A DNA stretch of 64,000 bases from Paralithodes platypus (taxonomy: Eukaryota > Arthropoda > Malacostraca > Decapoda > Lithodidae): positions 23,670,586-23,734,585 of the forward strand of contig CM064495.1 in NCBI GenBank assembly GCA_032716605.1, written 5' to 3'. Made by a program: the position numbers and the translations under genes. The notes beneath the pieces were generated by a model that had not been told where the DNA came from, searched no databases, and saw only the letters and a list, made by a program, of their open reading frames with translations. Positions within the stretch are counted from its first letter, which is position 1, and each line of letters opens with the position of its first letter. This document shows, one piece after another, positions 22,196 to 31,953 of the stretch.

Positions 22196-22462
22196 TATTA
22201 TTATGTTTTTTCCACCAACCAACTTTACTCCTAAACTCGATTAATGAAATTAACAAACACATGTGGCAGTCCGGGGATTCGAACCTAGGATGCTCACACC
22301 GAAAATCAACACACTTATGCATTGCACCACGAAGACAGTTAAAGAAAGGTGGACAAGCCTACGATTTATTATGCAGTTTCGAATCCTGCATATCAATCTA
22401 AGCATGTACACACTTTCCAACTGCGCTATCATAGGCTATGCATAGGTGAAAGGAAATAGTAA
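22196..22462 (-). mobile_element. Dimeric tRNA-derived SINE, copy 1
   Basis: Read on the minus strand, a first tRNA-like unit (about 22445-22375) has TAGCGCAGTTGG (A-box-like) and GGATTCGAAACTGC (B-box-like). A second unit (about 22335-22265) has GGTGCAATGCATAAG and a perfect B box GGTTCGAATCC (22273-22283). The tail follows with core TTAATTTCATTAATCG and GTTGGTTGGTGG. The B boxes point to RNA polymerase III ancestry. The copy at 22525-24329 is near-identical. Confidence 0.7.
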
Positions 22463-23013
22463 TTAATGGGGCACTTAACCCTAGGGAAGGCCTCTCGATA
22501 AACTACTACTGAACCTGAATGAATAATTATGTTCTTTCCACCAACCAACTTTACTCCTAAACTCGATTAATGAAATTAACAAACACATGTGGCAGTCCGG
22601 GGATTCGAACCTAGGATGCTCACACCGAAAATCAACACACTTATGCCCCTTTCCCACTGGTGAGACAAGTCACGATTTTCGTCGCCGATGACTTAGTTTT
22701 GTCAAATTCGCAAGAATACGTGTGACGTTCACGATTTTGACCCATTACAAACAGATGACAAATTATACTCAGCGAAGATGTCGCCGATGTCGGCGACGCA
22801 ATCGCAATCGCCGACCTTCTGCGACGTTATCGGCGAAGTGAGCGATGTTTCGCCGATGACCTCTGCGAGGCATGTCACATTTTCAAAAATAACTTTCGAA
22901 ATCATGCGAGGATGAAAGAAAACTCGCCGTATGTTCTGCGACGTCTTCGGCGATTCAAGCAATGGTTCGGCGTATTGAAACCTGGATGGGGGTAAACGTC
23001 TTAAAACCCCCAG

Positions 23014-23086
23014 AGTGCCAGATCCGTATATATACGGACTAGGGTCTTGTCACGCCCAGTGCCAGGTCCGTATATATACGGACTCG
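23014..23086. repeat. Two copies of a palindromic motif (TCCGTATATATACGGA)
   Basis: GTGCCAGATCCGTATATATA (from 23018) recurs as GTGCCAGGTCCGTATATATA (from 23061). The second copy contains the 18-bp perfect palindrome GTCCGTATATATACGGAC. Similar GTGCCAG motifs occur in piggyBac-like MITEs of other arthropods, so this may be a MITE remnant. Confidence 0.5.
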
Positions 23087-23089
23087 CCG

Positions 23090-23470
23090 AAATAAAATCG
23101 TAGCAGCGAAACGACTGCACCTATGGCTTTCATATTTCTACCACATGCACCTTGCCCTTCTGGCTTCTTGCCACCACCAACACAACCTCCTCCCCCCACC
23201 CACTCGCTGACTATCGGTCGCCTCACAAAGAAAAAAAAGGAAAATATGTGGCGGCGAAACGACTGAACCAATCGGTTCCATATTTGTGTGACAAGTCCCC
23301 TACCCTTCTGTCGTCCCCCCACCACACCACCCACTTCCAGCGCATCCGTACGAAGAAAAGGAAAAAAAGGAAAATCCGTGGTGGCGAAACTACCTCACCA
23401 TTCGGCTTCATATTTGTAACACGAGTCAATTAAATTACCCTTCTACCTTCCCCCCACCATCCCCCAAATA
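23090..23470. repeat. Three diverged ~125-bp tandem units
   Basis: Each unit carries a variant of AAAATCGTGGCGGCGAAACGACT, then a TTCATATTTGT segment, then CTACCCTTCTGTC, then a C-rich stretch and an A/G-rich stretch. Units start near 23095, 23240 and 23365. Divergence is about 25-30 percent. The overlapping open frames on both strands follow from the repeat. Confidence 0.6.
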
Positions 23471-23472
23471 TG

Positions 23473-23790
23473 AAAACTAATGGGGTTAACCATGAGGAAG
23501 AAAGGGGACCAGAAAAACGACCCAAAAACAAAAATATATATATATGTTGGCTCGCTACCGCTTACCAGAAAAATATTGGAACCTGGATGGGGGTAAACGT
23601 CTTAAAACAGTAGGCTGAACGGGGCCGAACGGATTATAGGCAAAGAGAGAGGGAGAGAAAGAAAAAAAAACGAGGGAGAGAAAGAGAAAACAGCGAGGTG
23701 GCTCAATTAGGCTAAGCCGTAACGTAAACATTGAGCCCACCTCGCTGTTTTCTCTTTCTCTCCCTCCTAGGTTTTTTTTTCTTTCTCTCC
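23473..23790. repeat. Family A pieces with a 30-bp-arm hairpin
   Basis: CTAATGGGGTTAACCATGAGG (23475-23495) and the 23545-23650 block (GGCTCGCTACCG, CCTGGATGGGGGTAAACGTC, GGGGCCGAACGG) match family A. GAAAACAGCGAGGTGGCTCAA (23685-23705) is inverted as TTGAGCCCACCTCGCTGTTTTC (23731-23752), giving a strong hairpin. Confidence 0.6.
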
Positions 23791-24339
23791 CACCTCGCCG
23801 AAGGTGCTCTTTGGCATCGTCGATATTCTCGGAACATCTGAGAGCATCGGTGAGCATCCATGCAGCGTTGCAAAGTTTTTGTATGCGAAACCCTCCGCGA
23901 TGTCTCGCCGATGTCGCAGATGATCGCAGATACCTTCGCAGATCCCTTCGGCGATGCTCAACGATGCTTGCGAGGGTAACCAATCCTCGTGAGTCCTCGT
24001 CCAAAATTTTTGAACTGTGCGAACATTTGCGAAGGCCCATGCGAGGCCTTGAGAGGCCTTGAAAGGCCTTGAGAGTCAAACGATTGTTCATGAGAGGTGT
24101 TGAGACATGTCACGAATGTGCCAATTTATTGGTGTCGGCGACGAAAATCGTGACTTGTCTCACCAGTGGGAAAGGGGCATTATGCATTGCACCACGAAGA
24201 CAGTTAAAGAAAGGTGGACAAGCCTACGATTTATTATGCAGTTTCGAATCCTGCATATCAATCTAAGCATGTACACACTTTCCAACTGCGCTATCATAGG
24301 CTATGCATAGGTGAAAGGAAATAGTAATAGTATAGTATA

Positions 24340-24757
24340 GTAGATGAATAGACAATTAGACATATAGGCAGATAGATGGCCAAATAGATACATACCGTAC
24401 ATAAATATATAGAAAGCCAGATAATCCGAGAAAGGGCGATAGATAGTGCATAAAGGAAACCATGATACAAATGTCTATAACCAAAAGGGTGAGTATGGTT
24501 AGCTTTAAGAGAGAGAGAGCGAGAGAGCCAGCGAGAGAGAGAGGGGGGGGTGAAGAGATGGAAGACATAAACCTAGAACGCCGGAGACAAGAGAAGAAAG
24601 AAACTAATGTAAATACGGGTGGCAAGGAAGGCAAATGAATTAGAAGAAGAAGAAGACGTGACAGCATATTATTACAGTATAGCACATTACTATATTACAG
24701 TATAGCACATTATAGCACATTATTACAGCACAGTACTATATTAGAGTATAGCATATT
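24340..24757. other. AT- and GA-rich gene-free stretch
   Basis: Short GATA and GA runs and a small TATTACAGTATAGCACAT tandem (24666-24730). Nothing coding. Confidence 0.5.
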
Positions 24758-24770
24758 ACTACAGATATCT

Positions 24771-25318
24771 ATGAATAACAGGGCGGGTGCCCAACCCCGA
24801 AAGGAGTTGAAATAGGGGAGCCATCCCCCCCGCCAAATGCGGCTTTCTAGGGCCTTTCCTAGCTGATGCTGAGAGGATTGGTTTCTAGTCATCTGGAGAT
24901 GGGCTGGTCTATCAGAGTGAGAGCTGAACGATCTCTGCCATACCCATAGCTTACTCTGACTGTTCCTTTTACTTATATATTATCTAGATCTCAAGTGACA
25001 AGCGTCTCTTCCGTGGATTGACCTCCCTCCTGCCAACCTAGAGGTTGACAGATTGGGAGCCAAAGCGTCACATTTTTTCCCTTTGCCTCTCAACTTTCCC
25101 TTCATAATTGCTGAGGGGCACAGGACCTTGGGTGGGGCTTTGGTTTCTCGCGTTTTCCGCACCCTCCTCAGCTCCCCGCCTTGGAGTGGCTTCGGTCACC
25201 CGGGCTTTATTAGTGGTAAGCAGGGAGGGTTTTGTGGGGGTGTTCGTTTATGGCCTTGGCCTTGCTCAGGACCTTGGGACTCTTCGGCCAGACAGCCTGG
25301 GGAACCGCAACAACAACA
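24771..25318 (+). mobile_element. Retroposon with 13-bp TSD and (AAC)n tail, copy 1
   Basis: The duplication ACTACAGATATCT occurs at 24758-24770 and 25319-25331. The 548-bp insert ends in CAACAACAAC, so orientation is plus. The last about 310 bp match the minus-strand copy at 41918-42235. Long target duplications and a simple-repeat tail indicate LINE-mediated insertion. An open frame of about 90 codons (from 25053, KASHFFPLPLNF... GGALVSR... LWPWPCSGPW) is shared with the other copy, so the family may carry a C-terminal LINE ORF remnant or simply be GC-rich and stop-poor. No A or B box was seen. Confidence 0.75.
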
Positions 25319-25331
25319 ACTACAGATATCT

Positions 25332-26005
25332 AATGCTAATGCCGGACAGGTTGGGAGAGAGGTATCCTGACCATGAGCGGATATACTGTATGGGAAGCAA
25401 CCTTAGTTCACATTTGGGTGTGTTTTATTAAAGTTTGATAGAGGTAGCAAACTAACCCCCCCAACCCCTCCCTCATCACTTAAGAGAGATCAGCCATCTT
25501 TTTCTCAGGAAGCCATTTTAGTGCCCTGCTTACCAAATAACGGATTGCTATTATATTCTTGACTATGTAGAATATGATGAGAAGACCAAATCCTGTACCA
25601 GCATTGCTGGATGCTCAGGGTGGCACATAATTCTGTTACCCACGGGTTTTCTCTACCCCCTTCTCCCTCATGCTTAGCCCCATTGATTTTGAGATTTTAA
25701 GTTTTTAAGATATTCGCTCCATTAGTTTGGCGATTGTAAGACTTCTCGTGCCATTTAGGTGTCGATTTTTTTCCTCGCGAACAAGAGTGAGCCTGCAATT
25801 TAGGAGGAACCGGCCATGGGCCGGTTCTACCGAACAATGCACACATTTATCTCAAAGGGTGGTCTTGGGGGTAATTTTAAACTTCGTGGAAGCCTAGGTT
25901 AGAAATAAATACATAAATAAGTAAATACCCTGTATATAAATAAATAAAAATAAGTACATACAAATCTGGCGATAATTGAGCTAGCGGCTACCCTGGGTAC
26001 TATAG
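25332..26005. other. Gene-free stretch with a family A fragment
   Basis: 25655-25930 matches family A (CCCCTTCTCCCTCATGCTTAG, CCATTTAGGTGTCGATTTTT, GAGCCTGCAATTTAGGAGGAACC). The remainder is unassigned. Confidence 0.55.
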
Positions 26006-26006
26006 G

Positions 26007-26537
26007 GAGCCACCCTGCTTATTATGGCTATGGTTATAATGAATGGTAAAGAAAGACTAATGGTGCCAAGGGTACCAATATGGCGGAGGTTACTATAGGG
26101 GGTGTACACTGTGAGCCACCCTGCTTATTATGGCTATGGTTATAATGAATGGTAAAGAAAGACTAATGGTGCCAAGGGTACCAATATGGCGGAGGTTACT
26201 ATAGGGGGTGTACACTGTGAGCCACCCTGCTTATTATGGCTATGGTTATAATGAATGGTAAAGAAAGACTAATGGTGCCAAGGGTACCAATATGGCGGAG
26301 GTTACTATAGGGGGTGTACACTGTGAGCCACCCTGCTTATTATGGCTATGGTTATAATGAATGGTAAAGAAAGACTAATGGTGCCAAGGGTACCAATATG
26401 GCGGAGGTTACTATAGGGGGTGTACACTGTGAGCCACCCTGCTTATTATGGCTATGGTTATAATGAATGGTAAAGATAGACTAATGGTGCCAAGGGTGCC
26501 AATATGGCGGAGATTTTTATAGGGGGTCTACACTGTC
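26007..26537. repeat. 106-bp satellite, 5 units
   Basis: Units start at 26007, 26113, 26219, 26325 and 26431, each beginning GAGCCACCCTGCTTATTATG and ending TAGGGGGTGTACACTGT. The first four are almost identical; the last has diverged towards its 3' end. Non-coding. Confidence 0.95.
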
Positions 26538-26844
26538 CCATTGCACCCTCACACATAACACAAGAGAGGGTATACAATAATGACCCCTTTTAGTAACATG
26601 GTACTTTATATTATTTTACTGTGACCATCATTAATCAATGTTATTTCTTCTGGAAGAAATTGTGAGTCAAAAGGTAACTTGAAATATAATTTACCCTCTT
26701 GATTTCTGGAGGTAGTTCCTAAGCTGAGTAATATTACCTAATGTTTGCAATAATGACATTAAGGAAAAGGGAGATTATTCTCAGGTTTAATAGTTTTGCA
26801 TACAAATATCAAGGTAATATCTTTAACATCGTTTTTAACACCAA

Positions 26845-26974
26845 TAACCCCCAAATGAAATTAATGAATGCATGTGATTCTCTCAAGATTCAAACCTAGG
26901 ATGTTTCATGCAGAACTTGCACGCTCTAACCATTACACCATCAAGACATTATGACAGCCAAGGAGATTAACACA
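26845..26974 (-). mobile_element. tRNA-derived SINE head and body
   Basis: The minus strand reads TCTTGATGGTGTAATGGTTAG (A-box region), then GGTTTGAATCTTG (B-box-like, near 26885-26897), then the core TTCATTAATTTCATTTGGGGG. Its A-box half is the monomer of the 73-bp satellite that follows. Confidence 0.6.
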
Positions 26975-27631
26975 TGTTTCATGCAGAACTTGCACGCTCT
27001 AACCATTACACCATCAAGACATTATGACAGCCAAGGAGATTAACACATGTTTCATGCAGAACTTGCACGCTCTAACCATTACACCATCAAGACATTATGA
27101 CAGCCAAGGAGATTAACACATGTTTCATGCAGAACTTGCACGCTCTAACCATTACACCATCAAGACATTATGACAGCCAAGGAGATTAACACATGTTTCA
27201 TGCAGAACTTGCACGCTCTAACCATTACACCATCAAGACATTATGACAGCCAAGGAGATTAACACATGTTTCATGCAGAACTTGCACGCTCTAACCATTA
27301 CACCATCAAGACATTATGACAGCCAAGGAGATTAACACATGTTTCATGCAGAACTTGCACGCTCTAACCATTACACCATCAAGACATTATGACAGCCAAG
27401 GAGATTAACACATGTTTCATGCAGAACTTGCACGCTCTAACCATTACACCATCAAGACATTATGACAGCCAAGGAGATTAACACATGTTTCATGCAGAAC
27501 TTGCACGCTCTAACCATTACACCATCAAGACATTATGACAGCCAAGGAGATTAACACATGTTTCATGCAGAACTTGCACGCTCTAACCATTACACCATCA
27601 AGACATTATGACAGCCAAGGAGATTAACACA
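26902..27631. repeat. 73-bp satellite, 10 units, derived from a SINE tRNA head
   Basis: Units start every 73 bp from 26902 (TGTTTCATGCAGAACTTGCA) and are essentially identical. On the minus strand each unit contains TGATGGTGTAATGGTTAGAG, the A-box part of the adjoining tRNA-like SINE, but only the first unit is next to a B box. The array arose by tandem amplification of half of the SINE head plus about 25 bp of flank. Confidence 0.9.
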
Positions 27632-27864
27632 TTTAGTAAACGAAAACGTGTTTCTTTTTTCCTTAGACAATTTTATTCAGCTTGGGAATTTGTTATGCCA
27701 AATAGAATCGCTTATTATTAGCCAGTTAATGGTGGAACTAACGAGATCGTCTATTAAACTAAAGAGTGAGTGAAGCCAAGTGCAGCCTATTATGACACCA
27801 GGGTTCCCGACCATATGGCCCGTGATGCCTGTTAAGGGGAGATTTCCACCTGGAGGATTTTTTT

Positions 27865-28160
27865 CTGAACCTCTTTCTCCCTCATGTTTAGCCCCATTGC
27901 TTTTGAGATTTTAAGACGTTCGCTCTAGTATTTTTGAAATTTTAAGACATTTTGCCCCATTTCTGTCAATTTTAAGATCTTTCGTGCCATTAAGGTGTCG
28001 ATTTTTTCCTGGCGAGCGATAGCGAGCCTGTAATTTACGAGCAACCGGCCTCTGGCCGGGACATTTTTCTACCGAAAAATGTACAAATTTATCTTGAAAG
28101 GGGGTCTAGGGGGTGTAATTTTAAGCTTGATGAAAACATAGGGAACAAACTAAATACCTC
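27865..28160. repeat. Family A fragment (half element)
   Basis: CCTCATGTTTAGCCCCATTG, GGCGAGCGATAGCGAGCC, ACATTTTTCTACCGAAAAATGT (a short palindrome, 28058-28079) and GGGGGTCTAGGGGGTGTAAT. It matches the left arm and loop of the copies at 6760 and 7417; the right arm is absent. Confidence 0.55.
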
Positions 28161-28210
28161 CCCTTAATTAAAGGTAAGGCGAGCGTCACACCCTTCAGGT
28201 GTGACGCTAA

Positions 28211-28419
28211 CCCTTTCACTGTCCCAGGTCGCACTTATTCCTATTATTATGCCTAGTGTTAGACGATTTTGTTTTTAATTAGGAAGGACCTGTAGAAGTT
28301 TAAATGTTAATTGAGATAATTTTTAGCCCTCTGATTGCTCGTGATCCTTCTTAAGCTGCATAGAATCGTCTGATATTAGCCAAAATACACTGTTAAAACG
28401 TGTTACAATCTTCGATGGG
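28211..28419. mobile_element. piggyBac-like MITE
   Basis: It starts CCCTTTCACTGTCCCAGG after CTAA (a decayed TTAA, 28207-28210) and ends TTCGATGGG before TTAA (28420-28423). Internal TTAGACGATTTTGTTT and ATAGAATCGTCTGATATTAGCC form an inverted pair, as in related copies. Confidence 0.55.
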
Positions 28420-28783
28420 TTAACTTTTATCGGTACCGGGTACCTCTATCCTGGCAGTTTATGATTTAAACTTTGATACGAATTCGATCACATTAATCTA
28501 TCTTAATCTATCAGTTACTTTATCTTGATTCTAGATATCGGTACACTCGGATGCCATAGTCTCTAGCCCACTTATAAATATTCGTGGACCTATTATGTTG
28601 TTCTTTATGCAATTATTACTAGCTGGATTGCTTAATTCATAGAACCTGTTTTTCATTAAATCGCATATATATTTTTGTAGTTGATGTATAGAAAATGTTA
28701 TTAAAAAAATCGTTTCCAGATATATACTTCCATAATTATAAATACTGTATGGGAAGTCCACGACAAATTATGAATTAGGTAGA

Positions 28784-29459
28784 GATTATGGCACCCGCGT
28801 GTATCAATGCAGATTATGGCACCCGCGTGTATCAATGCAGATTATGGCACCCGCGTGTATCAATGCAGATTATGGCACCCGCGTGTATCAATGCAGATTA
28901 TGGCACCCGCGTGTATCAATGCAGATTATGGCACCCGCGTGTATCAATGCAGATTATGGCACCCGCGTGTATCAATGCAGATTATGGCACCCGCGTGTAT
29001 CAATGCAGATTATGGCACCCGCGTGTATCAATGCAGATTATGGCACCCGCGTGTATCAATGCAGATTATGGCACCCGCGTGTATCAATGCAGATTATGGC
29101 ACCCGCGTGTATCAATGCAGATTATGGCACCCGCGTGTATCAATGCAGATTATGGCACCCGCGTGTATCAATGCAGATTATGGCACCCGCGTGTATCAAT
29201 GCAGATTATGGCACCCGCGTGTATCAATGCAGATTATGGCACCCGCGTGTATCAATGCAGATTATGGCACCCGCGTGTATCAATGCAGATTATGGCACCC
29301 GCGTGTATCAATGCAGATTATGGCACCCGCGTGTATCAATGCAGATTATGGCACCCGCGTGTATCAATGCAGATTATGGCACCCGCGTGTATCAATGCAG
29401 ATTATGGCACCCGCGTGTATCAATGCAGATTATGGCACCCGCGTGTATCAATGCAGATG
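28784..29459. repeat. 28-bp satellite, ~24 identical units
   Basis: The unit GATTATGGCACCCGCGTGTA plus TCAATGCA repeats without visible change. Because 28 is not a multiple of 3, three plus-strand frames stay open for 217-236 codons and encode the same 28-residue repeat in shifted phase. These are not genes. Such homogeneity indicates very recent expansion. Confidence 0.97.
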
Positions 29460-29945
29460 ATCCCGATCCCAGGAATGTTGCCGGAATAATATTGGCCATT
29501 GAATATTGAGGAAATAAGCTACGGTGTGATACTCCTTGTAACCATTAACAACGGAGTTACACGAACACTTTTATCGGCAAGTATCGATCGGCAACTTTCG
29601 CATAACAATGACTCGGGGATCATTTGTACCCGTATCGAAATCTAAAAATTAGACTAAAGTTATAATATCTGAAGTGGTTAATTTCTTACCAAACTTTTAT
29701 TCAGAAGCTTCTAGACCATTACTGTATATACACCCTCACCTCCCAACCCCCCTCCCACACACACACTCATATATAGATAGATAGATAGATAGATAGGTAG
29801 ATATATAAATAGATCATCATTGATCTATTATTGATCATTATTCAGTTGCCCTCTGACCCTTGACCAGTGCGGACATCCCCAGTGACCGCTAGTGTACCTG
29901 TTTACCTGTTTACCCTTAGTGAGGTCCTAGTGAACTTTCTTAGTG

Positions 29946-30844
29946 ATGGCTGTTGTTGATGAGTCTGCTGTCTCCTCCCATACTCTCCAGCTTTGTCTTG
30001 CTTTGCAAGAAAGACTGGAGAGTGTGGAGCAGGAGATTCAGTGTCTCAAAGATGAAAATTTGGCCTTGAGACTAGCTATGGCGGAGAAGAAGTGTGAGGC
30101 TACCGGAAGTGTTCCCAGGGATCGTGAAGCCCCTTGGAAAGTGGTGTCAACAAGTGCAACGGCCTGCAAGCTGAAAAGGCAGCCACTCAAGACCCACAAC
30201 AACTTCAGCACCTTGGCTGATGAGAGTGATGGCGAGGAAGTGGCGATCATCGAGGCAGTGAGAGGGGAGGGGGGGGGGGGGAGTCTGCTGCTGTTGCTGC
30301 AACAACTGCTGCTACAACTCCTGCTACACGCCGACAACGGAAAAAAGCTAAGTTCATTGTCGGTGATTCAATGGTTAGGTACCTTGACGGGGCTACTAAC
30401 ACTCATGTTAGTAAAGTTGTCTGCCTACCTGGAGCCGGAGTCGGGAGGGTGGCAGAGAAGATGGATGGTGTCCTAGAAGTGGGTGGGGAGGACCCCATCA
30501 TCTTCATCAACGCGGGGTCCAATGACATATGGAGATGCAGGACTGAGGAGTTGCTGACCAAGTACCAGGAAATGCTGGAGAGGATCAAGGAGAAGGGTGG
30601 ATTTCCTGTGGTACACAGTATCCTGCCAAGAAAAGGGGTACGGAAGGAATGGTCCTCCAAGGCTATTGGTGTAAATAGCCGGCTGGAGAAGTATTGCAAG
30701 GCAAAGTCAATACCATTCCTAGATAACTGGACCCACTTCTATGGTAAGGATGAACTGTATGCCCAGGATGGAGTACATCTTTCTCGACTAGGAGTTTCGA
30801 CCTTAGCCAGCTCACTGGACAAGATTGTTGCGGGGTTTCGTTAA
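29946..30844 (+). pseudogene. L-B ORF1: coiled-coil and SGNH/GDSL esterase protein
   Basis: ATG at 29946 follows TTAGTG and precedes AVVDESAVSSHTLQLCLAL. Residues about 12-48 form a leucine-rich coiled coil (ERLESVEQEIQCLKDENLAL). A basic, proline-rich stretch with APWKVV follows. After the poly-G run the frame must shift by one; the second half then runs from a Thr/Ala-rich linker into KAKFIVGDSMVRYL (GDS nucleophile near 30362-30370), FINAGSNDIW (block III N) and AQDGVHLSRLG (catalytic D-x-x-H near 30760-30785). This is the esterase domain known from CR1-type ORF1 proteins, thought to help RNP or membrane interactions. The single frameshift lies in a homopolymer and could be a sequencing error, in which case the protein of about 299 residues would be intact. 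Confidence 0.85.
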
Positions 30845-31708
30845 AAAAAACCTGGGTGTGTAAGTAAAATACTGTCTCCATATGGAGCAGGTACTTCATG
30901 TGACAAACCAGTGAGTAAAATAGAAATAATCAGTCAAGATAGTGCGGATATAGTGATGTGTAATAGTAGTATCGATAACACTACACATGTAACTGATAGT
31001 AAAGATGAGAATACTGATAGAGTAGAATTTCCGTCTAGAGCTAGTAGTTCAACAGGAAATAATAAGTTAGCTAAACACAATAGAAAATTAGTTGCAAATA
31101 CAAGTAATAGGTTGAGGGTATATTATACAAATTGTAGGAGTTTATGTAACAAAATGAACGAACTTAGAGCACTCGTTAGCACAGAAAATATAGACATAAT
31201 AGCGCTAACTGAAACGTGGATTAATACAGAATCTAGGCATTTTTTAGCCGAATTTGATATTCCAGGATATAGTATGTTTAAATATGACCGAACAAGTAGG
31301 AGGGGCGGGGGTATAGCAGTGTTTGTCAGGAGTACATTAAAAAGCTGTATTAAATCAGGTATTAGACTAAATAATGATAATGAAAGTGTTTGGGTAGAGG
31401 TTAACGAAGGTAGTGAGACCATAGTTATTGGAGTTATATATAGACCGCCTAATATGAGTAGAAATGGCGGAACATCGTTATGGGAGGAAATTAAAATAGC
31501 GTCAAGGTTTAGCAATGTGTGCATTATGGGGGATTTTAATTTTCCGAACATTGATTGGCAGCACCAAATAGGCGACTCCGATTCAGTAGAGTTTATTGAG
31601 GTAGTACAAGATAGTTTTTTATTTCCATTCATAGATACGCCGACTAGAGGTATTAATATTCTTGATTTAGTTTTCAGTAACAATGAACATATGATAAATG
31701 ATGTATAG
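30845..31708 (+). pseudogene. L-B ORF2: APE-type endonuclease domain
   Basis: The frame is open directly after the ORF1 stop (30842-30844) and in the same phase; the first ATG is only at 30956. From the GTG at 30911: RLRVYYTNCRSLCNK (residues 68-82), ALTETW (98-103), RRGGGIAVFVR (130-140), GVIYRPP (174-180) and IMGDFNFP (206-212), the full set of APE endonuclease motifs up to the SDH motif. A TAG at 31706-31708 interrupts the frame just before IGDHLGNSDHKSI, where related elements have a coding triplet. The enzyme nicks target DNA for target-primed reverse transcription. Confidence 0.9.
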
Positions 31709-31953
31709 ATTGGTGACCACCTAGGAAATAGCGATCATAAATCTATTTATTTTAATATACAATGGACAGGGAATGCTAAAGAGAATACGACACTTATCCC
31801 AGATTTCAGAAAAGCCGATTATGGTGGGCTAAGAAGAGACTTAAGGGTGGACCCTATTGTTAAGCAATTAAGTCAGGATATGCCAGAGTTAAACTTTAAA
31901 ATAAATATATCCCTAAAAGAAGATTTAGATCGACGCAGAACCAACCAAAATGG

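Larger units (their letters stand above)
22644..24179. mobile_element. 1.54-kb DNA element with 45-bp perfect TIRs and TTA duplication (PIF/Harbinger-like)
   Basis: The termini 22644-22688 and 24135-24179 are perfect 45-bp inverted repeats starting TGCCCCTTTCCCACTGGTGA. TTA at 22641-22643 and 24180-24182 is the target duplication, proved by the uninterrupted SINE copy at 22196-22462. A 3-bp TTA duplication is typical of PIF/Harbinger elements. The inner flanks are packed with variants of TCGCCGATG/CATCGGCGA (22681-22990, 23800-23960), possible transposase-binding sites. The centre holds family A pieces, a three-copy tandem repeat and short palindromes. There is no transposase ORF, so it is non-autonomous. 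Confidence 0.8.
22525..24329 (-). mobile_element. Dimeric tRNA-derived SINE, copy 2, split by a transposon
   Basis: 22525-22643 matches the 3' half of the SINE at 22196-22462 and 24180-24329 matches its 5' half. The gap is exactly filled by the TTA-flanked element at 22644-24179. Compared with copy 1, the target is the TTA of CACACTTATGCATTGC. Confidence 0.8.

Noticed and set aside
28784..29459. CRISPR-like array
   Set aside because: Units are contiguous with no variable spacers. The same is true of the 55-, 60-, 73- and 106-bp arrays, and the DNA is eukaryotic.
28788..29509. Three overlapping open frames of 217-236 codons
   Set aside because: All are translations of a 28-bp satellite in shifted phase; not genes.
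31123..31683. 186-codon minus-strand frame
   Set aside because: Antisense shadow of the L-B endonuclease domain.
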